Origin: Thiomonas delicata
GTDB lineage: Bacteria; Pseudomonadota; Gammaproteobacteria; Burkholderiales; Burkholderiaceae_C
Reading direction: 5' to 3'
NCBI RefSeq assembly: GCF_900088825.1
Contig: NZ_LT592170.1
Location: forward strand, 1,302,523-1,366,522
DNA: 64,000 nt
Made by a program: the position numbers and the translations under genes. The notes under the pieces are model-generated. The model did no database searches, was not told the DNA's origin, and saw only the letters and a program-made list of their open reading frames with translations. Positions 53,192 through 63,004 of the stretch are shown in pieces. Every line of letters starts with the position of its first letter. Within the stretch, counting starts at the first letter, position 1.

Positions 53192-54978
53192 AGCTCGCCG
53201 CCCGCACAATCGGACCCGGTGTTCGGCAGGCGCATGCCAGTCCGCTTCTGCGCCTGCGCCTGCCGCCGGGGCGGGCCTGGCTGGTCAAGGGCCTGCTCTA
53301 TCTGGCCTTCTTCGCCCTGATCGCACGCGCCCTCTGGGTGCAGGTCATCACGACCAACTTCTACCAGAAGCAGGGCGATCTGCGCTTTGTGCGGACCATC
53401 GAGCTGCCGGCCATGCGCGGGCGCATCCTGGACCGCCACGGCAATATCCTGGCCTCCAGCATCCCGGTGAAAACCATCTGGGCCGACCCCGAAACCCTCG
53501 ACGCCGATCCCGCCAAGGTCGCCGAACTGGCGAAGACCCTCGACCTCAACGCCGCCGAATTGGAGCGCCGGCTGCGTCTGGACAAGCAGTTCGTCTACGT
53601 GAAGCGCCAGGTCGATATCGACACCGCGCGCAAGGTGCAGGCGCTGGGGATCAAGGGCATCTACTTTTCCCCCAGCTACAGGCGCTACTACCCCGAGGGC
53701 GCGGCGGCGGGGCAACTGGTCGGCATCACCGACATCGAGAACCAGGGCCAGAGCGGCCTTGAACTGACATTCCAGCGCGAGTTGGCCGGACACCCGGGCA
53801 CGCGCAAGGTCATGCGCGACCGCCTCGGCAACGTCATCGAGGACGTGGGCGGCGGCATTCCGCCGATCAACGGCGAAGACGTGCAACTGTCCATCGACAG
53901 CAAGATTCAGTACCTGACCTACCAGGCGCTCAAGCAGGCCGTGGTGGACAACAAGGCCAAGAACGGCAGCGCCGTGGTGCTCGACGCCACCAACGGCCAG
54001 GTACTGGCCATGGCCAATTACCCGAGCTTCGATCCCAACCACAGGCGCCGTGCCGACCAGGCCGACATGCGCAACTACGCGCTGACCGATACCTACGAGC
54101 CGGGATCGGTCATGAAACCCATCACGATCGCCGCGGCGCTGCAGGCCGGCATCGTCACACCGCAGACCGTGTTCCACACCGCGCCGGGCTGTCTCAACGT
54201 CTATGGCAACAACATCTGCGATGACTCGGACAACGGCACCATCGCGTTGCCGCAGGTCATCCAGTATTCGAGCAACGTGGCGACGAGCAAGATCGTCATG
54301 CGCATGTCGGCGCGCCAGCAGTGGGACATGTACACCGCGGTGGGCCTGGGGCAGCGCCCGCATGTGGCCTTCCCCGGCGCCGCCAGCGGCATCCTGAGGC
54401 CATGGGAGAAATGGCGCCCGATCGACGCCGTCACCCAGGGCTTTGGCTACGGAATTTCGGTTTCGACCTTTCAACTCGCGCACGCCTATCTCATCTTCGC
54501 CAACCACGGCGAGATCATTCCCGCCACGCTGTTCAAGAGCGATGCGCCGGTGCGCGGTGTGCAGGTGGTGTCTCCCAAGGTGGCGCGCGAGATGCGCAGC
54601 ATGCTCGCCCTGGTGACGCAAAGCGGCGGCACCGCGCCCGCGGCCGCGGTGCCCGGCTACTCCACGGGCGGCAAGACCGGCACGGCTTATATCTGGAAGG
54701 GCAACAGCTACGACAAGCATCTGTTCCGCGCCCAGTTTGTCGGCATGGCTCCCATCGGCAAGCCGCGCATCGTGATGGCGATCTCCGTCGACCAACCCAG
54801 CGCGGGCAAACATTTCGGCGGCGACGTGTCGGCGCCGGTGTTCGCCCAGGTCGTCCCGCAGGCCTTGCGCATCCTCGGCGTGCCGCCCGACCTTCCCGTC
54901 AAGCCGGATGTGGCGCCAGCGCTTTCCGCGCAGGCACGCCCCGCTCCGCGCGCCGAACAGAACGGGGCCGGCGCATGA
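53188..54978 (+). CDS. ftsI: peptidoglycan D,D-transpeptidase FtsI (PBP3)
   Basis: FtsI cross-links septal peptidoglycan. The 596-residue protein has a transmembrane anchor near residues 30-50 and a pedestal domain with R-G-R-I-L-D-R-H-G. The transpeptidase domain has the active Ser in G-S-V-M-K (near residue 308), S-S-N near residue 362, and K-T-G-T near residue 495. The Ala/Pro-rich end may be flexible. It overlaps ftsL and murEF as ATGA. Confidence 0.97.
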   Translation: MKLAARTIGPGVRQAHASPLLRLRLPPGRAWLVKGLLYLAFFALIARALWVQVITTNFYQKQGDLRFVRTIELPAMRGRILDRHGNILASSIPVKTIWADPETLDADPAKVAELAKTLDLNAAELERRLRLDKQFVYVKRQVDIDTARKVQALGIKGIYFSPSYRRYYPEGAAAGQLVGITDIENQGQSGLELTFQRELAGHPGTRKVMRDRLGNVIEDVGGGIPPINGEDVQLSIDSKIQYLTYQALKQAVVDNKAKNGSAVVLDATNGQVLAMANYPSFDPNHRRRADQADMRNYALTDTYEPGSVMKPITIAAALQAGIVTPQTVFHTAPGCLNVYGNNICDDSDNGTIALPQVIQYSSNVATSKIVMRMSARQQWDMYTAVGLGQRPHVAFPGAASGILRPWEKWRPIDAVTQGFGYGISVSTFQLAHAYLIFANHGEIIPATLFKSDAPVRGVQVVSPKVAREMRSMLALVTQSGGTAPAAAVPGYSTGGKTGTAYIWKGNSYDKHLFRAQFVGMAPIGKPRIVMAISVDQPSAGKHFGGDVSAPVFAQVVPQALRILGVPPDLPVKPDVAPALSAQARPAPRAEQNGAGA

Positions 54979-57899
54979 CAGCGGCCTACGCCACCGCGGC
55001 TTCCGTGCTTCACGCGCTGCGCAGCGCCGGCGTGCCGGCTGCGGCTGACTGGACGTGCGACTCGCGCGAAGTGCGTGCGGGCGACGTGTTCGTCGCCTGG
55101 CCCGGCGCCGCCACGGACGGCCGCCGTTTTCTGGCCGAGGCGTTTGCGCGCGGCGCCGTGGCGGCGCTGGTGGAAGACGAGGGCGCCGAAGCCTTCGCGC
55201 TTGCGGCACAGGTCCTGCGGGTGCGCCAGCTCAGGCGCCTGGCGGGCGAGTTGGCCGACGCCTGGTACGGCCACCCCTCGCGGCATGTGGCCGTGCTGGC
55301 CGTCACCGGCACCAACGGCAAGACGTCTTGCGCCCTGTGGACGGCCCAGGCGCTGGGCGCGTCCGGGCATCCATGCGGCGTGGTCGGCACCTTGGGCGTC
55401 GGCATGCCGGATGCGCTCACGCCGACCGGGCTCACCACGCCCGACCCGGTGCGGCTGCACCGCGAACTCGCCGTCATGCGGGCACGTGGCGTGACCCACT
55501 GCGCGATCGAGGCTTCGTCTATCGGCATCGAGGAAGGCAGGCTCGACGGCCTGCGGGTGCACGTCGCCGCTTTCACCAATCTCACCCAGGACCACCTCGA
55601 CTACCACGGCAGCATGGAGCGCTATGCCGCGGCCAAGCGCCGGCTGTTCGACTGGCCCGGCCTGCAGGCGGCCGTGCTCAATGCCGACGACGCCATGGGC
55701 GAGCGCCTGGCATCGCACTGCCGCCAGCGCGGGCTCCAAGTCGTGTCCACCTCGCTGGAGCGGGACGCCGACTGGCGGGCCCTGAGCGTGGCCAGCACGG
55801 CAGTCGGCATGCGTGTCGAACTCGCCCACGGCGGGCGGACAGCCCGGCTCGAGTTGCCGCTGGTGGGGCGTTTCAACGCCGCCAATGTGCTCACCGTCTG
55901 TGGCTTGCTGGGCAGCTGCGGCCTCGGCTTCGACGCCATCATGCAGGCCCTGGCGAAGGTCGCGCCGCCTCCGGGACGCATGCAGCTTGTCGGCGGCAGA
56001 CAGGCGCCGCTGGTCGTGGTGGACTATGCCCACACGCCCGACGCGATGGCCCAGGCGCTGCTGGCTCTGCGCCCGGTGGCGTTGCAGCGCGGCGGCAAGC
56101 TCTGGTGCCTGTTCGGCGCCGGCGGCGACCGCGACCGCGGCAAGCGCCCGCTGATGGCGGCTGCCGCCGAAACGCATGCCGACCGCGTCGTGCTCACCAG
56201 CGACAACCCGCGCAGCGAAGCGCCGCAGGCCATTCTCGACGACCTGTTGCATGGCCTGCGATCGCAAGCGCAGGCCGTGGCGGTGGAGGATCGCGCCCAG
56301 GCCATCGCCCAGACCCTGGCGCACGCCGATGCCGCCGACGTCGTCTTGCTGGCGGGCAAGGGCCACGAAGTGACGCAGGAGCAAGGCGGGCGCAAACAGC
56401 CGTTCAGCGATGTCTTCCATGCCCGCATGGCTTTGCAGGCGCGCGGAGGAGGCCTGTTCAGTCTCGGCGAACTGCAAGCCTGGGTCGGCGGCCGGATGCA
56501 TGGGGATCCCGCGACACCGATTGGGCGCGTCTGCACCGATACCCGTGAATTGCGCGCCGGCGATGTGTTCGTCGCCCTGCGCGGCGCGCGTTTCGATGCG
56601 CACGATTTCCTCCCCCTGGCGGCGCAGGCCGGCGCAGCGGCCGTTCTCGCCGAGCGCGGCGTGGACACCTGCGGCCTGCCCGGCGTGGAGGTGGACAGCG
56701 GTTTGCGCGCGCTGGGTCTGCTCGCCCGCGCGTGGCGCCGTCAGCAGGCGGCCATGCCGTTGGCGGCCGTCACGGGCAGCAATGGCAAGACCACGGTCAC
56801 GCAAATGGTCGCCTCCATACTCTGCGCGTGGCTGGGCGATGGCGGCTATCTGTCCACGCGGGGCAATTTCAACAACGAGGTCGGCGTGCCTCTCACCCTG
56901 CTGCGCCTGCTTCCGCAACATCTGGCCGGCGTCGTGGAACTCGGCATGAACCATCCGGGCGAGGTCGCCACGCTGGCCGCCATCGCCGAGCCCACGGTGG
57001 CCCTGGTCAACAACGCGCAGCGCGAACACCAGGAGTTCATGCAGACGGTCGAGGCCGTGGCGCGCGAGAACGGCAACGTGCTGGCCGCCCTGCCGGCGCA
57101 TGGCGTGGCGGTGTTTCCGGCCGCCGATGCCTTTGCCGAGCTATGGACCCGGCTTGCCGCCGGCCGTCGGCTCATGCGCTTCGCTCTGCATGATGCGGCG
57201 GCCCCGGTCGCGGCCGAGGTCGCCGGCTGGATACTCCCGGGCGAACAAGGGGACGAAAACGGCATGCGCCTGCACCTGCGCACCCCGGCCGGGGAGGCGG
57301 ATTTGCGCCTGCAGGTGATGGGCGTGCACAACGCCCATAACGCGCTGGCCGCGGCCGCAGCCGGGCTGGCCAGCGGCGCGCCGCTGGAGGCGGTGGTCTC
57401 GGGGCTGGAAGCCTTCCGCGCGGTGGCCGGGCGCATGCAGCGCAGCCGGGTCGTGCTGGCTGCAGGCGGGCGTCTGACGCTCATCGACGACACCTACAAC
57501 GCCAATCCCGATTCGGTGCGTGCCGCCATCGACGCCCTTGCCGCCTTGCCCGGGCGGCGCCTGCTGGTGCTGGGCGACATGGGCGAGGTGGGCAGCCAGG
57601 GTCCCGCCTTCCATGCCGAAGTGGGCGCGCATGCCGCCGCGCGCGGCATCGACGCGCTGTGGGCGGTGGGCGATCAGTCCCGCCACGCCGCCGAGGCCGC
57701 CGGGCGCGGCGGCGTGGCCGTGCTTCACGCCGCCGATTGCGCATCGCTGGCCATCGACGCCGCCGCGCTGCGCGGATTCGACGCCGTGCTGGTCAAGGGC
57801 TCGCGCTTCATGCGCATGGAGCGGGTCGTGCGCGCCGTGCAGGCGCTCGGCGCGCAGGCGCAGAGCGCGCATACACAGGAGGCGCCCCATGCTGCATAG
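54975..57899 (+). CDS. murE/murF: bifunctional MurE-MurF ligase
   Basis: One 974-residue frame encodes two successive wall ligases. The N-terminal half (about 1-484) is MurE, which adds meso-diaminopimelate to UDP-MurNAc-L-Ala-D-Glu. It has ATP loop T-G-T-N-G-K-T-S near residue 112 and the DAP-specificity motif D-N-P-R near residue 413. The C-terminal half (about 490-974) is MurF, which adds D-Ala-D-Ala. It has T-G-S-N-G-K-T-T near residue 598, N-N-E-V-G and D-D-T-Y-N-A-N-P. No stop or clear restart separates them; the only internal Met near the joint is at residue 485. Such a fusion is known in Bordetella. The gene overlaps ftsI as ATGA and mraY by 11 bases. Confidence 0.95.
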   Translation: MTAAYATAASVLHALRSAGVPAAADWTCDSREVRAGDVFVAWPGAATDGRRFLAEAFARGAVAALVEDEGAEAFALAAQVLRVRQLRRLAGELADAWYGHPSRHVAVLAVTGTNGKTSCALWTAQALGASGHPCGVVGTLGVGMPDALTPTGLTTPDPVRLHRELAVMRARGVTHCAIEASSIGIEEGRLDGLRVHVAAFTNLTQDHLDYHGSMERYAAAKRRLFDWPGLQAAVLNADDAMGERLASHCRQRGLQVVSTSLERDADWRALSVASTAVGMRVELAHGGRTARLELPLVGRFNAANVLTVCGLLGSCGLGFDAIMQALAKVAPPPGRMQLVGGRQAPLVVVDYAHTPDAMAQALLALRPVALQRGGKLWCLFGAGGDRDRGKRPLMAAAAETHADRVVLTSDNPRSEAPQAILDDLLHGLRSQAQAVAVEDRAQAIAQTLAHADAADVVLLAGKGHEVTQEQGGRKQPFSDVFHARMALQARGGGLFSLGELQAWVGGRMHGDPATPIGRVCTDTRELRAGDVFVALRGARFDAHDFLPLAAQAGAAAVLAERGVDTCGLPGVEVDSGLRALGLLARAWRRQQAAMPLAAVTGSNGKTTVTQMVASILCAWLGDGGYLSTRGNFNNEVGVPLTLLRLLPQHLAGVVELGMNHPGEVATLAAIAEPTVALVNNAQREHQEFMQTVEAVARENGNVLAALPAHGVAVFPAADAFAELWTRLAAGRRLMRFALHDAAAPVAAEVAGWILPGEQGDENGMRLHLRTPAGEADLRLQVMGVHNAHNALAAAAAGLASGAPLEAVVSGLEAFRAVAGRMQRSRVVLAAGGRLTLIDDTYNANPDSVRAAIDALAALPGRRLLVLGDMGEVGSQGPAFHAEVGAHAAARGIDALWAVGDQSRHAAEAAGRGGVAVLHAADCASLAIDAAALRGFDAVLVKGSRFMRMERVVRAVQALGAQAQSAHTQEAPHAA

Positions 57900-59067
57900 C
57901 CTGGCCATGTGGTTGATGGCGCAGTCGCCCGACCTGCGCTTTTTCCGGGTGTTCAACTACATCACCTTCCGCGCCGTGATGAGCACGCTGACCGCCTTGT
58001 TCATCGGCCTGATGGCCGGCCCCGGCGTGATCCGCAAGCTCACCGCGATGAAGGTCGGCCAGGCGGTGCGCCAGGACGGGCCGCAAACCCATCTGATCAA
58101 GACCGGCACGCCCACCATGGGCGGCGTGCTGATCCTGATCGCCATCACCGCCTCGACCCTGCTGTGGATGGACCTGTCCAACCGCTTCGTCTGGCTGGTC
58201 CTCATCGTCACGCTGGGTTTCGGCGCCATCGGCTGGGTCGACGATTACCGCAAGGTGGTGCATCGCGACCCGAACGGCATGCGCTCGCGCGAGAAGTATT
58301 TCTGGCAATCGCTCATCGGGCTGCTGGCGGCGTTCTACCTGGCCTTCGCGGTGTCGGGCAAGGGCAACCCGCAGGTGCTGCACCTGTTCGTCGAATGGAT
58401 CAGGAGCGGCCTGACCATGCCGCTGCCGCCCGCGGCCGACCTCATCGTGCCCTTCTTCAAGTCGGTGAGCTATCCGCTGGGCATCGCCGGCTTCATCGTG
58501 CTGACCTACTTCGTCATCGTGGGGGCGAGCAACGCCGTCAACCTCACCGACGGCGCCGACGGCCTGGCCATCATGCCCACGGTCATGGTGGGCGGCTCGC
58601 TGGGCGTGTTCGCCTATGTCACGGGCAACGCGGTGTTCTCCAAATACCTGCTGTTCCCGTTCATCCCGGGCACCGGCGAGCTGCTCATCTTCATCGGCGC
58701 GATGGTCGGCGCCGGGCTGGCATTCCTGTGGTTCAACGCCTATCCCGCCCAGGTGTTCATGGGCGACGTCGGGGCGCTGGCGCTGGGGGCGGCGCTGGGC
58801 ACCATCGCGGTTATCGTGCGCCAGGAGATCGTGCTGTTCATCATGGGCGGGGTGTTCGTGGTCGAGACGCTCTCGGTGATGATCCAGGTCGGCTATTTCA
58901 AGTACACCAAGCGCAAATACGGCCAGGGCCGGCGCATTTTCAAGATGGCCCCGCTGCATCACCATTTCGAGCAGCTGGGCGTGAAAGAGTCCCAGGTGGT
59001 GATCCGGTTCTGGATCGTCACCATGATGCTGTGCCTGGCCGGTCTGGCCAGCCTGAAGCTGCGGTGA
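57889..59067 (+). CDS. mraY: phospho-N-acetylmuramoyl-pentapeptide transferase
   Basis: MraY transfers phospho-MurNAc-pentapeptide to undecaprenyl phosphate, making lipid I at the inner membrane. The 392-residue protein has about ten helices. Active-site motifs include G-T-P-T-M-G-G near residue 71, D-D-Y-R-K near residue 117, the N-L-T-D-G-x-D-G-L sequence near residue 220, and P-L-H-H-H-F-E near residue 355. ATG 57889 overlaps the murEF end by 11 bases with AGGAGG just upstream. MurD follows 7 bases later. Confidence 0.97.
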   Translation: MLHSLAMWLMAQSPDLRFFRVFNYITFRAVMSTLTALFIGLMAGPGVIRKLTAMKVGQAVRQDGPQTHLIKTGTPTMGGVLILIAITASTLLWMDLSNRFVWLVLIVTLGFGAIGWVDDYRKVVHRDPNGMRSREKYFWQSLIGLLAAFYLAFAVSGKGNPQVLHLFVEWIRSGLTMPLPPAADLIVPFFKSVSYPLGIAGFIVLTYFVIVGASNAVNLTDGADGLAIMPTVMVGGSLGVFAYVTGNAVFSKYLLFPFIPGTGELLIFIGAMVGAGLAFLWFNAYPAQVFMGDVGALALGAALGTIAVIVRQEIVLFIMGGVFVVETLSVMIQVGYFKYTKRKYGQGRRIFKMAPLHHHFEQLGVKESQVVIRFWIVTMMLCLAGLASLKLR

Positions 59068-59074
59068 ACCGGAC

Positions 59075-60595
59075 ATGAACCTGCAAGGCAAGTCCGTCCT
59101 CGTCCTCGGCCTCGGCATCTCCGGGCTGGCCATGCTGCGCTGGTGCGCCATACAGGGCGCTGCGGTGCGCGTGGCGGACAGCCGCGCCGAGCCGCCGAGC
59201 CGGCAGGCGCTGCGCGAGGAATGGCCGGCTCTGGATATCCACCTCGGCGTGCCCGGCCCGACCTTGCTCGACGGCATCGATCTTCTGGCCGTGAGTCCGG
59301 GCATCGCTCCGCACGACTGCGCCTTCGGTCCGCTGATCGCGGCGGCGCGTCAGCGCGGCATCGCCGTGCTCGGCGAACTCGGGCTGTTCATGGCGGCCCT
59401 GCGCGACCTGGGCCAGGGCCGGAACTACGCGCCGAAGGTGCTCGCCGTCACCGGCACCAACGGCAAGACCACGGTCACCGCGCTCACCGCCGAACTCCTG
59501 CGTGGCGCGGGCATGGACGCGGTTGCCGCCGGCAACATCGGACCGGCCATGCTGGACGTGTTGCGCGAGCGCCTGGCGGAGAACCGCCTGCCTGCTGCCT
59601 GGGTGCTCGAACTTTCAAGCTTCCAGCTGCACGGCGTGGACGATTTCGCGGCCGGCGCCGCCACCGTGCTCAATGTCACCCAGGACCACCTCGACTGGCA
59701 TGGCAGCATGGAGGCCTACGCCGCGGACAAGGCGCGCATCTTCGGCCCGCAACCCTGGAGCCTGGCCGAGCCGCCGGGCCTGATGCTGCTCAACCGCGAC
59801 GATGCGCAGGTCATGGCCATGCGCCGCGAAGGCAGGCGCCAGCAGACCTTCGGCCTGGACGCGCCCGGCGTCGCAGGCGACTGGGGCGTGGCGCAGGAGC
59901 AGGGCATGGCCTGGCTGGTCCGCGCGCAAAGCCAGGTCGACGAGGAAACGCCCAAGCGCCGCGGCAAGGGCGCCTTGCCTGCGGCCGAAGCGTCCGTGGT
60001 GTTGCAAAGGCTCATGCCGGCCGACGCGCTGCGCATCCGCGGCCGGCACAACTGGGCCAACGCGCTGGCCGCGCTGGCCCTGACCGAAAGCGCCGGCGCG
60101 CCTCTCGCATCCATGTTGCACGGCTTGCGCGCCTACCGCGGCGAGCCGCACCGCATGCAGGTGCTGGGCGTGGTCCGCGGGGTCGAGTGGATCGAGGACA
60201 GCAAGGGGACCAACGTCGGCGCCACGGTCGCCGCGCTGCGCGGCATGGACCGTCCCGTGGTGCTGATCGCCGGTGGCGACGGCAAGGGGCAGGACTTCGC
60301 GCCGCTGGCGCAGGCGGCGACGGGCAAGTTGCGGGCCGCCGTGCTCATCGGACGCGATGCCGCGCGCCTGGCGCAGGCGCTTGGGGATGTCTGCCCCACC
60401 GAGCAGGCCGAAAGTCTGGAGCAGGCCGTGCAGCGCGCCGCGGCGCTCGCCTTCGAGGGTGACGTCGCCTTGCTCTCGCCGGCCTGCGCCAGCCTGGACA
60501 TGTTCCGCAATTACGTGCACCGGGCCGAGGTGTTCGCCGCCGCGGTGCGCGAATGGGCCGAGTCCCATGGCGCGATGCTGGAGGTCCAGCCGTGA
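59075..60595 (+). CDS. murD: UDP-N-acetylmuramoylalanine--D-glutamate ligase
   Basis: MurD adds D-glutamate to UDP-MurNAc-L-Ala. The 506-residue protein starts with a Rossmann-like domain (L-V-L-G-L-G-I-S-G-L near residue 10). The ATP loop T-G-T-N-G-K-T-T lies near residue 128, and the C-terminal domain has the D-S-K-G-T-N motif near residue 375. A small insertion near residue 285-305, with E-E-T-P-K-R-R-G-K-G, lengthens it relative to E. coli MurD (438). Its TGA overlaps the ftsW ATG by one base. Confidence 0.96.
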   Translation: MNLQGKSVLVLGLGISGLAMLRWCAIQGAAVRVADSRAEPPSRQALREEWPALDIHLGVPGPTLLDGIDLLAVSPGIAPHDCAFGPLIAAARQRGIAVLGELGLFMAALRDLGQGRNYAPKVLAVTGTNGKTTVTALTAELLRGAGMDAVAAGNIGPAMLDVLRERLAENRLPAAWVLELSSFQLHGVDDFAAGAATVLNVTQDHLDWHGSMEAYAADKARIFGPQPWSLAEPPGLMLLNRDDAQVMAMRREGRRQQTFGLDAPGVAGDWGVAQEQGMAWLVRAQSQVDEETPKRRGKGALPAAEASVVLQRLMPADALRIRGRHNWANALAALALTESAGAPLASMLHGLRAYRGEPHRMQVLGVVRGVEWIEDSKGTNVGATVAALRGMDRPVVLIAGGDGKGQDFAPLAQAATGKLRAAVLIGRDAARLAQALGDVCPTEQAESLEQAVQRAAALAFEGDVALLSPACASLDMFRNYVHRAEVFAAAVREWAESHGAMLEVQP

Positions 60596-61821
60596 TGACG
60601 CTGCCATGGTTCGGCCGCAAGCCGCGCAAGGACAAGCAGACCCCCATGCCGGTGCGTATCGGCTACGTGGGGCCGGCGGCGTCGCGCATGTTGGACTTCG
60701 ATCAGAACCTGCTCTGGGTCATCGTGCTGCTTCTGGCCTTCGGCCTGGTCATGGTGTACTCGGCCACGGTCGCCATTCCCGAGGACCCGCACTACGCGCG
60801 CTGGTCGCAGTTCCACTTCTTCTGGCGCGACCTGGCCGCCGTGACGCTGGGCCTGGTCGGCGGCTGGGTGGTGTTCCAGTTTCCGATGAAAGTCTGGGAG
60901 CGCTGGGCGCCCTACCTCTTCGTGATTTCCCTTGTCATGTTGGTTGCCGTCCTGGTGCCATTCCTGGGCAAGGGCGTCAACGGCTCGCGGCGCTGGATTC
61001 CGCTCGGCGTGTTCAATTTCCAGCCCTCGGAGCTGGTCAAGCTCACCATCATTCTGTACGCGGCCGATTTCATCGTGCGCAAACAGGACGTCAAGCAGAG
61101 GTTCGGCAAGGCTTTCCTGCCGATGGCCGCCGCGCTCGGTTTCATCGGCGTGCTGCTGCTGGCCGAGCCGGACATGGGCGCCTTCCTGGTGATCGCCTCG
61201 GTGGCCATGGTCATCCTGTTTCTCGGCGGGGTGAACGGCAAGATGTTCACCGCGCTGACCGTGGTGATGATCGGCGCTTTCGTGCTGATGATCGTGTTGT
61301 CTCCCTGGCGGCGCGATCGCATCTTCGCCTACCTCAATCCCTGGGCCGAGGCCAACGCGCAGGGCAGCGCCTACCAGCTCGCCCACGCCCTCATCGCCAT
61401 GGGGCGCGGTCACTGGCTCGGCGTGGGCCTGGGCGGCAGCGTGGAGAAGTTGCACTACCTGCCCGAACCGCAGACCGATTTCCTGCTCGCCATCATCGGC
61501 GAGGAGCTGGGTTTCGCCGGGGTGCTGGCCGTGACCCTGGTGTTCGCCTGGATCACCAAGCGCGCCTTCGACATCGGCCGCCAGGCGCTGGCCTCCGACC
61601 GCATGTTCTCGGCCCTGGTGGCCCAGGGTGTCGGAGTTCTCATCGGCGGCCAGGCCTTCATCAATATCGGCGTCAATCTGGGGTTGCTGCCGACCAAGGG
61701 CCTGACCCTGCCGCTGCTGAGCTACGGCGGCTCGGCCACGCTGGTGTCGCTGCTGGCGCTCGCCATCCTGCTGCGCGTGGATTTCGAAAACCGCGTGCTC
61801 ATGCGTGGAGGCCACGTATGA
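60595..61821 (+). CDS. ftsW: peptidoglycan glycosyltransferase FtsW
   Basis: FtsW is the SEDS-family polymerase that builds septal glycan strands from lipid II with FtsI. The 408-residue protein has about ten helices. Conserved SEDS segments include G-S-R-R-W-I-P-L near residue 130, Q-P-S-E-L-V-K, A-E-P-D-M-G near residue 190 with the catalytic Asp, and [12 protein letters not shown] near residue 370. It has a basic cytoplasmic N-terminus. The stop at 61819-61821 overlaps a linker ORF as ATGA, inside the first copy of a duplicated 32-bp segment. Confidence 0.96.
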   Translation: MTLPWFGRKPRKDKQTPMPVRIGYVGPAASRMLDFDQNLLWVIVLLLAFGLVMVYSATVAIPEDPHYARWSQFHFFWRDLAAVTLGLVGGWVVFQFPMKVWERWAPYLFVISLVMLVAVLVPFLGKGVNGSRRWIPLGVFNFQPSELVKLTIILYAADFIVRKQDVKQRFGKAFLPMAAALGFIGVLLLAEPDMGAFLVIASVAMVILFLGGVNGKMFTALTVVMIGAFVLMIVLSPWRRDRIFAYLNPWAEANAQGSAYQLAHALIAMGRGHWLGVGLGGSVEKLHYLPEPQTDFLLAIIGEELGFAGVLAVTLVFAWITKRAFDIGRQALASDRMFSALVAQGVGVLIGGQAFINIGVNLGLLPTKGLTLPLLSYGGSATLVSLLALAILLRVDFENRVLMRGGHV

Positions 61822-61827
61822 GCACGC
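61796..61827 (+). repeat. 32-bp direct repeat, copy 1 (end of ftsW)
   Basis: This 32-base segment is identical to the one at 61909-61940. It encodes the last residues of FtsW (L-M-R-G-G-H-V) and an ATGA overlap. It is itself almost palindromic: TGCTCAT and ATGAGCA at the ends, CGTGG and CCACG inside. Confidence 0.97.
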
Positions 61828-61934
61828 GGTTTCGGAGCAGGCTCACTTGCGCGCAGCGCAAGTTATGCCGGAGCCACAACGGCAAGCCGCAAGGCTGCGC
61901 CACATCTTTGCTCATGCGTGGAGGCCACGTATGA
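61818..61934 (+). CDS. 38-residue linker ORF between ftsW and murG, created by duplication
   Basis: This frame starts at the ATG overlapping the ftsW stop and ends at the TGA overlapping the murG ATG (61931). It begins M-S-T, as MurG does, and ends L-L-M-R-G-G-H-V, as FtsW does, because both ends lie in the 32-bp repeats. The middle is Arg/Cys-rich and has no family resemblance. It is probably not a functional protein but may carry ribosomes from ftsW to murG. Confidence 0.45.
   Translation: MSTRFRSRLTCAQRKLCRSHNGKPQGCATSLLMRGGHV
61845..61863 (+). repeat. hairpin in the spacer between the 32-bp repeats
   Basis: ACTTGCGC (61845-61852) and GCGCAAGT (61856-61863) form a perfect 8-bp stem around the loop GCA, within the 81-base spacer at 61828-61908. 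No T-run follows, so it is not a standard terminator. Confidence 0.85.
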
Positions 61935-61940
61935 GCACGC
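61909..61940 (+). repeat. 32-bp direct repeat, copy 2 (start of murG)
   Basis: This is the second identical copy, 113 bases downstream of the first. It supplies the GGAGG ribosome-binding sequence, ATG and first codons of murG (M-S-T). The spacer between copies is 81 bases. Confidence 0.97.
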
Positions 61941-63004
61941 CGCGCACCGCCGTGATCATGGCTGGCGGCACCGGTGGCCATATCTTTCCCGGGCTTGCCG
62001 TGGGCGAGGGCCTGCGCACGGCCGGCTGGCAGGTGCACTGGATGGGCGCGCCGAACGGGATGGAGGCGCGGCTGGTTCCCGCGCAGGGCTATCCGATGCT
62101 GTGGGTGAACTTCGGCGGCCTGCGCGGCAAGGGCCTGACGACCAGGCTGCTGCTGCCTCTGCGCCTGCTGCGCGCGTTCTGGCAGGCCCTGCGTGCGCTG
62201 CGCCGCGTGCGTCCCGGCGTGGTGCTGGGCATGGGCGGCTACATCACCGTGCCAGGCGGACTGATGAGCGACTGGGCCGGTGCGAAGCTGGTGCTGCACG
62301 AGCAAAACGCCGTGGCCGGCATGAGCAACCGCCTGCTGGCCAGGTTGGCGGACCGCGTGCTCACCGCTTTTCCCCACACCTTGCCGAACGGGGACTGGGT
62401 CGGCAACCCCGTGCGGCAGGGCATCCGCGATCTGGCTCCGCCCGCGCAGCGCTACGGCGCCCGCAGCGGGCCGCTGCGCATTCTCGTGGTGGGGGGCAGC
62501 CTGGGCGCGGCAGCGTTGAACGAACGGGTGCCGCAGGCCTTGGCCCTGCTCGACCCGCAGCAGCGCCCGACGGTGCTGCACCAGAGCGGGCGCGGGCATC
62601 TGCAGGCCCTGCTGCAGCGCTATGCGGAACTGGGCTTGCAGGCCGACTGCCGCGAGTTCATCGACGACATGGCTGCGGCGTACGCCGAGGCCGATCTCGT
62701 GATCTGCCGCGCGGGTGCCTCGACCGTGAGCGAGGTGGCCTGTGCCGGCGTGGCCGCGCTGTTCGTGCCGTTCCCGCACGCGGTGGACGACCACCAGACC
62801 GCCAACGCGCGTTTCCTGGCCGAACCGGGCGCGGCCCTGCTCGTGCAGCAAAAGGAGCTGACTCCCGAGCGCCTGGCCGCCGAACTGCGCGATCTCAGCC
62901 GGCCCCGCCTGCTGACGATGGCGCAGCAGGCCCATGGCCTGGCCCGCCGCGACGCGGTCGAGCGCATCGTCGCGGCGTGCGAGGCCTTGGAGAATCCACG
63001 ATGA
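61931..63004 (+). CDS. murG: UDP-N-acetylglucosamine--N-acetylmuramyl-(pentapeptide) pyrophosphoryl-undecaprenol GlcNAc transferase
   Basis: MurG adds GlcNAc to lipid I to give lipid II at the inner face of the membrane. The 357-residue GT28 enzyme has the N-terminal G-G-T-G-G-H-I-F-P near residue 13, M-G-G-Y near residue 102, H-E-Q-N-A near residue 124, and the C-terminal R-A-G-A-S-T motif near residue 260. ATG 61931 lies in the second copy of the 32-bp repeat, with GGAGG about 7-11 bases upstream. Its stop overlaps murC as ATGA. Confidence 0.97.
   Translation: MSTPRTAVIMAGGTGGHIFPGLAVGEGLRTAGWQVHWMGAPNGMEARLVPAQGYPMLWVNFGGLRGKGLTTRLLLPLRLLRAFWQALRALRRVRPGVVLGMGGYITVPGGLMSDWAGAKLVLHEQNAVAGMSNRLLARLADRVLTAFPHTLPNGDWVGNPVRQGIRDLAPPAQRYGARSGPLRILVVGGSLGAAALNERVPQALALLDPQQRPTVLHQSGRGHLQALLQRYAELGLQADCREFIDDMAAAYAEADLVICRAGASTVSEVACAGVAALFVPFPHAVDDHQTANARFLAEPGAALLVQQKELTPERLAAELRDLSRPRLLTMAQQAHGLARRDAVERIVAACEALENPR

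Noticed and set aside
54708-57101. 797-codon minus-strand frame opposite murEF
   Set aside because: Antisense shadow of the ligase fusion, with no family features and no ribosome-binding site.
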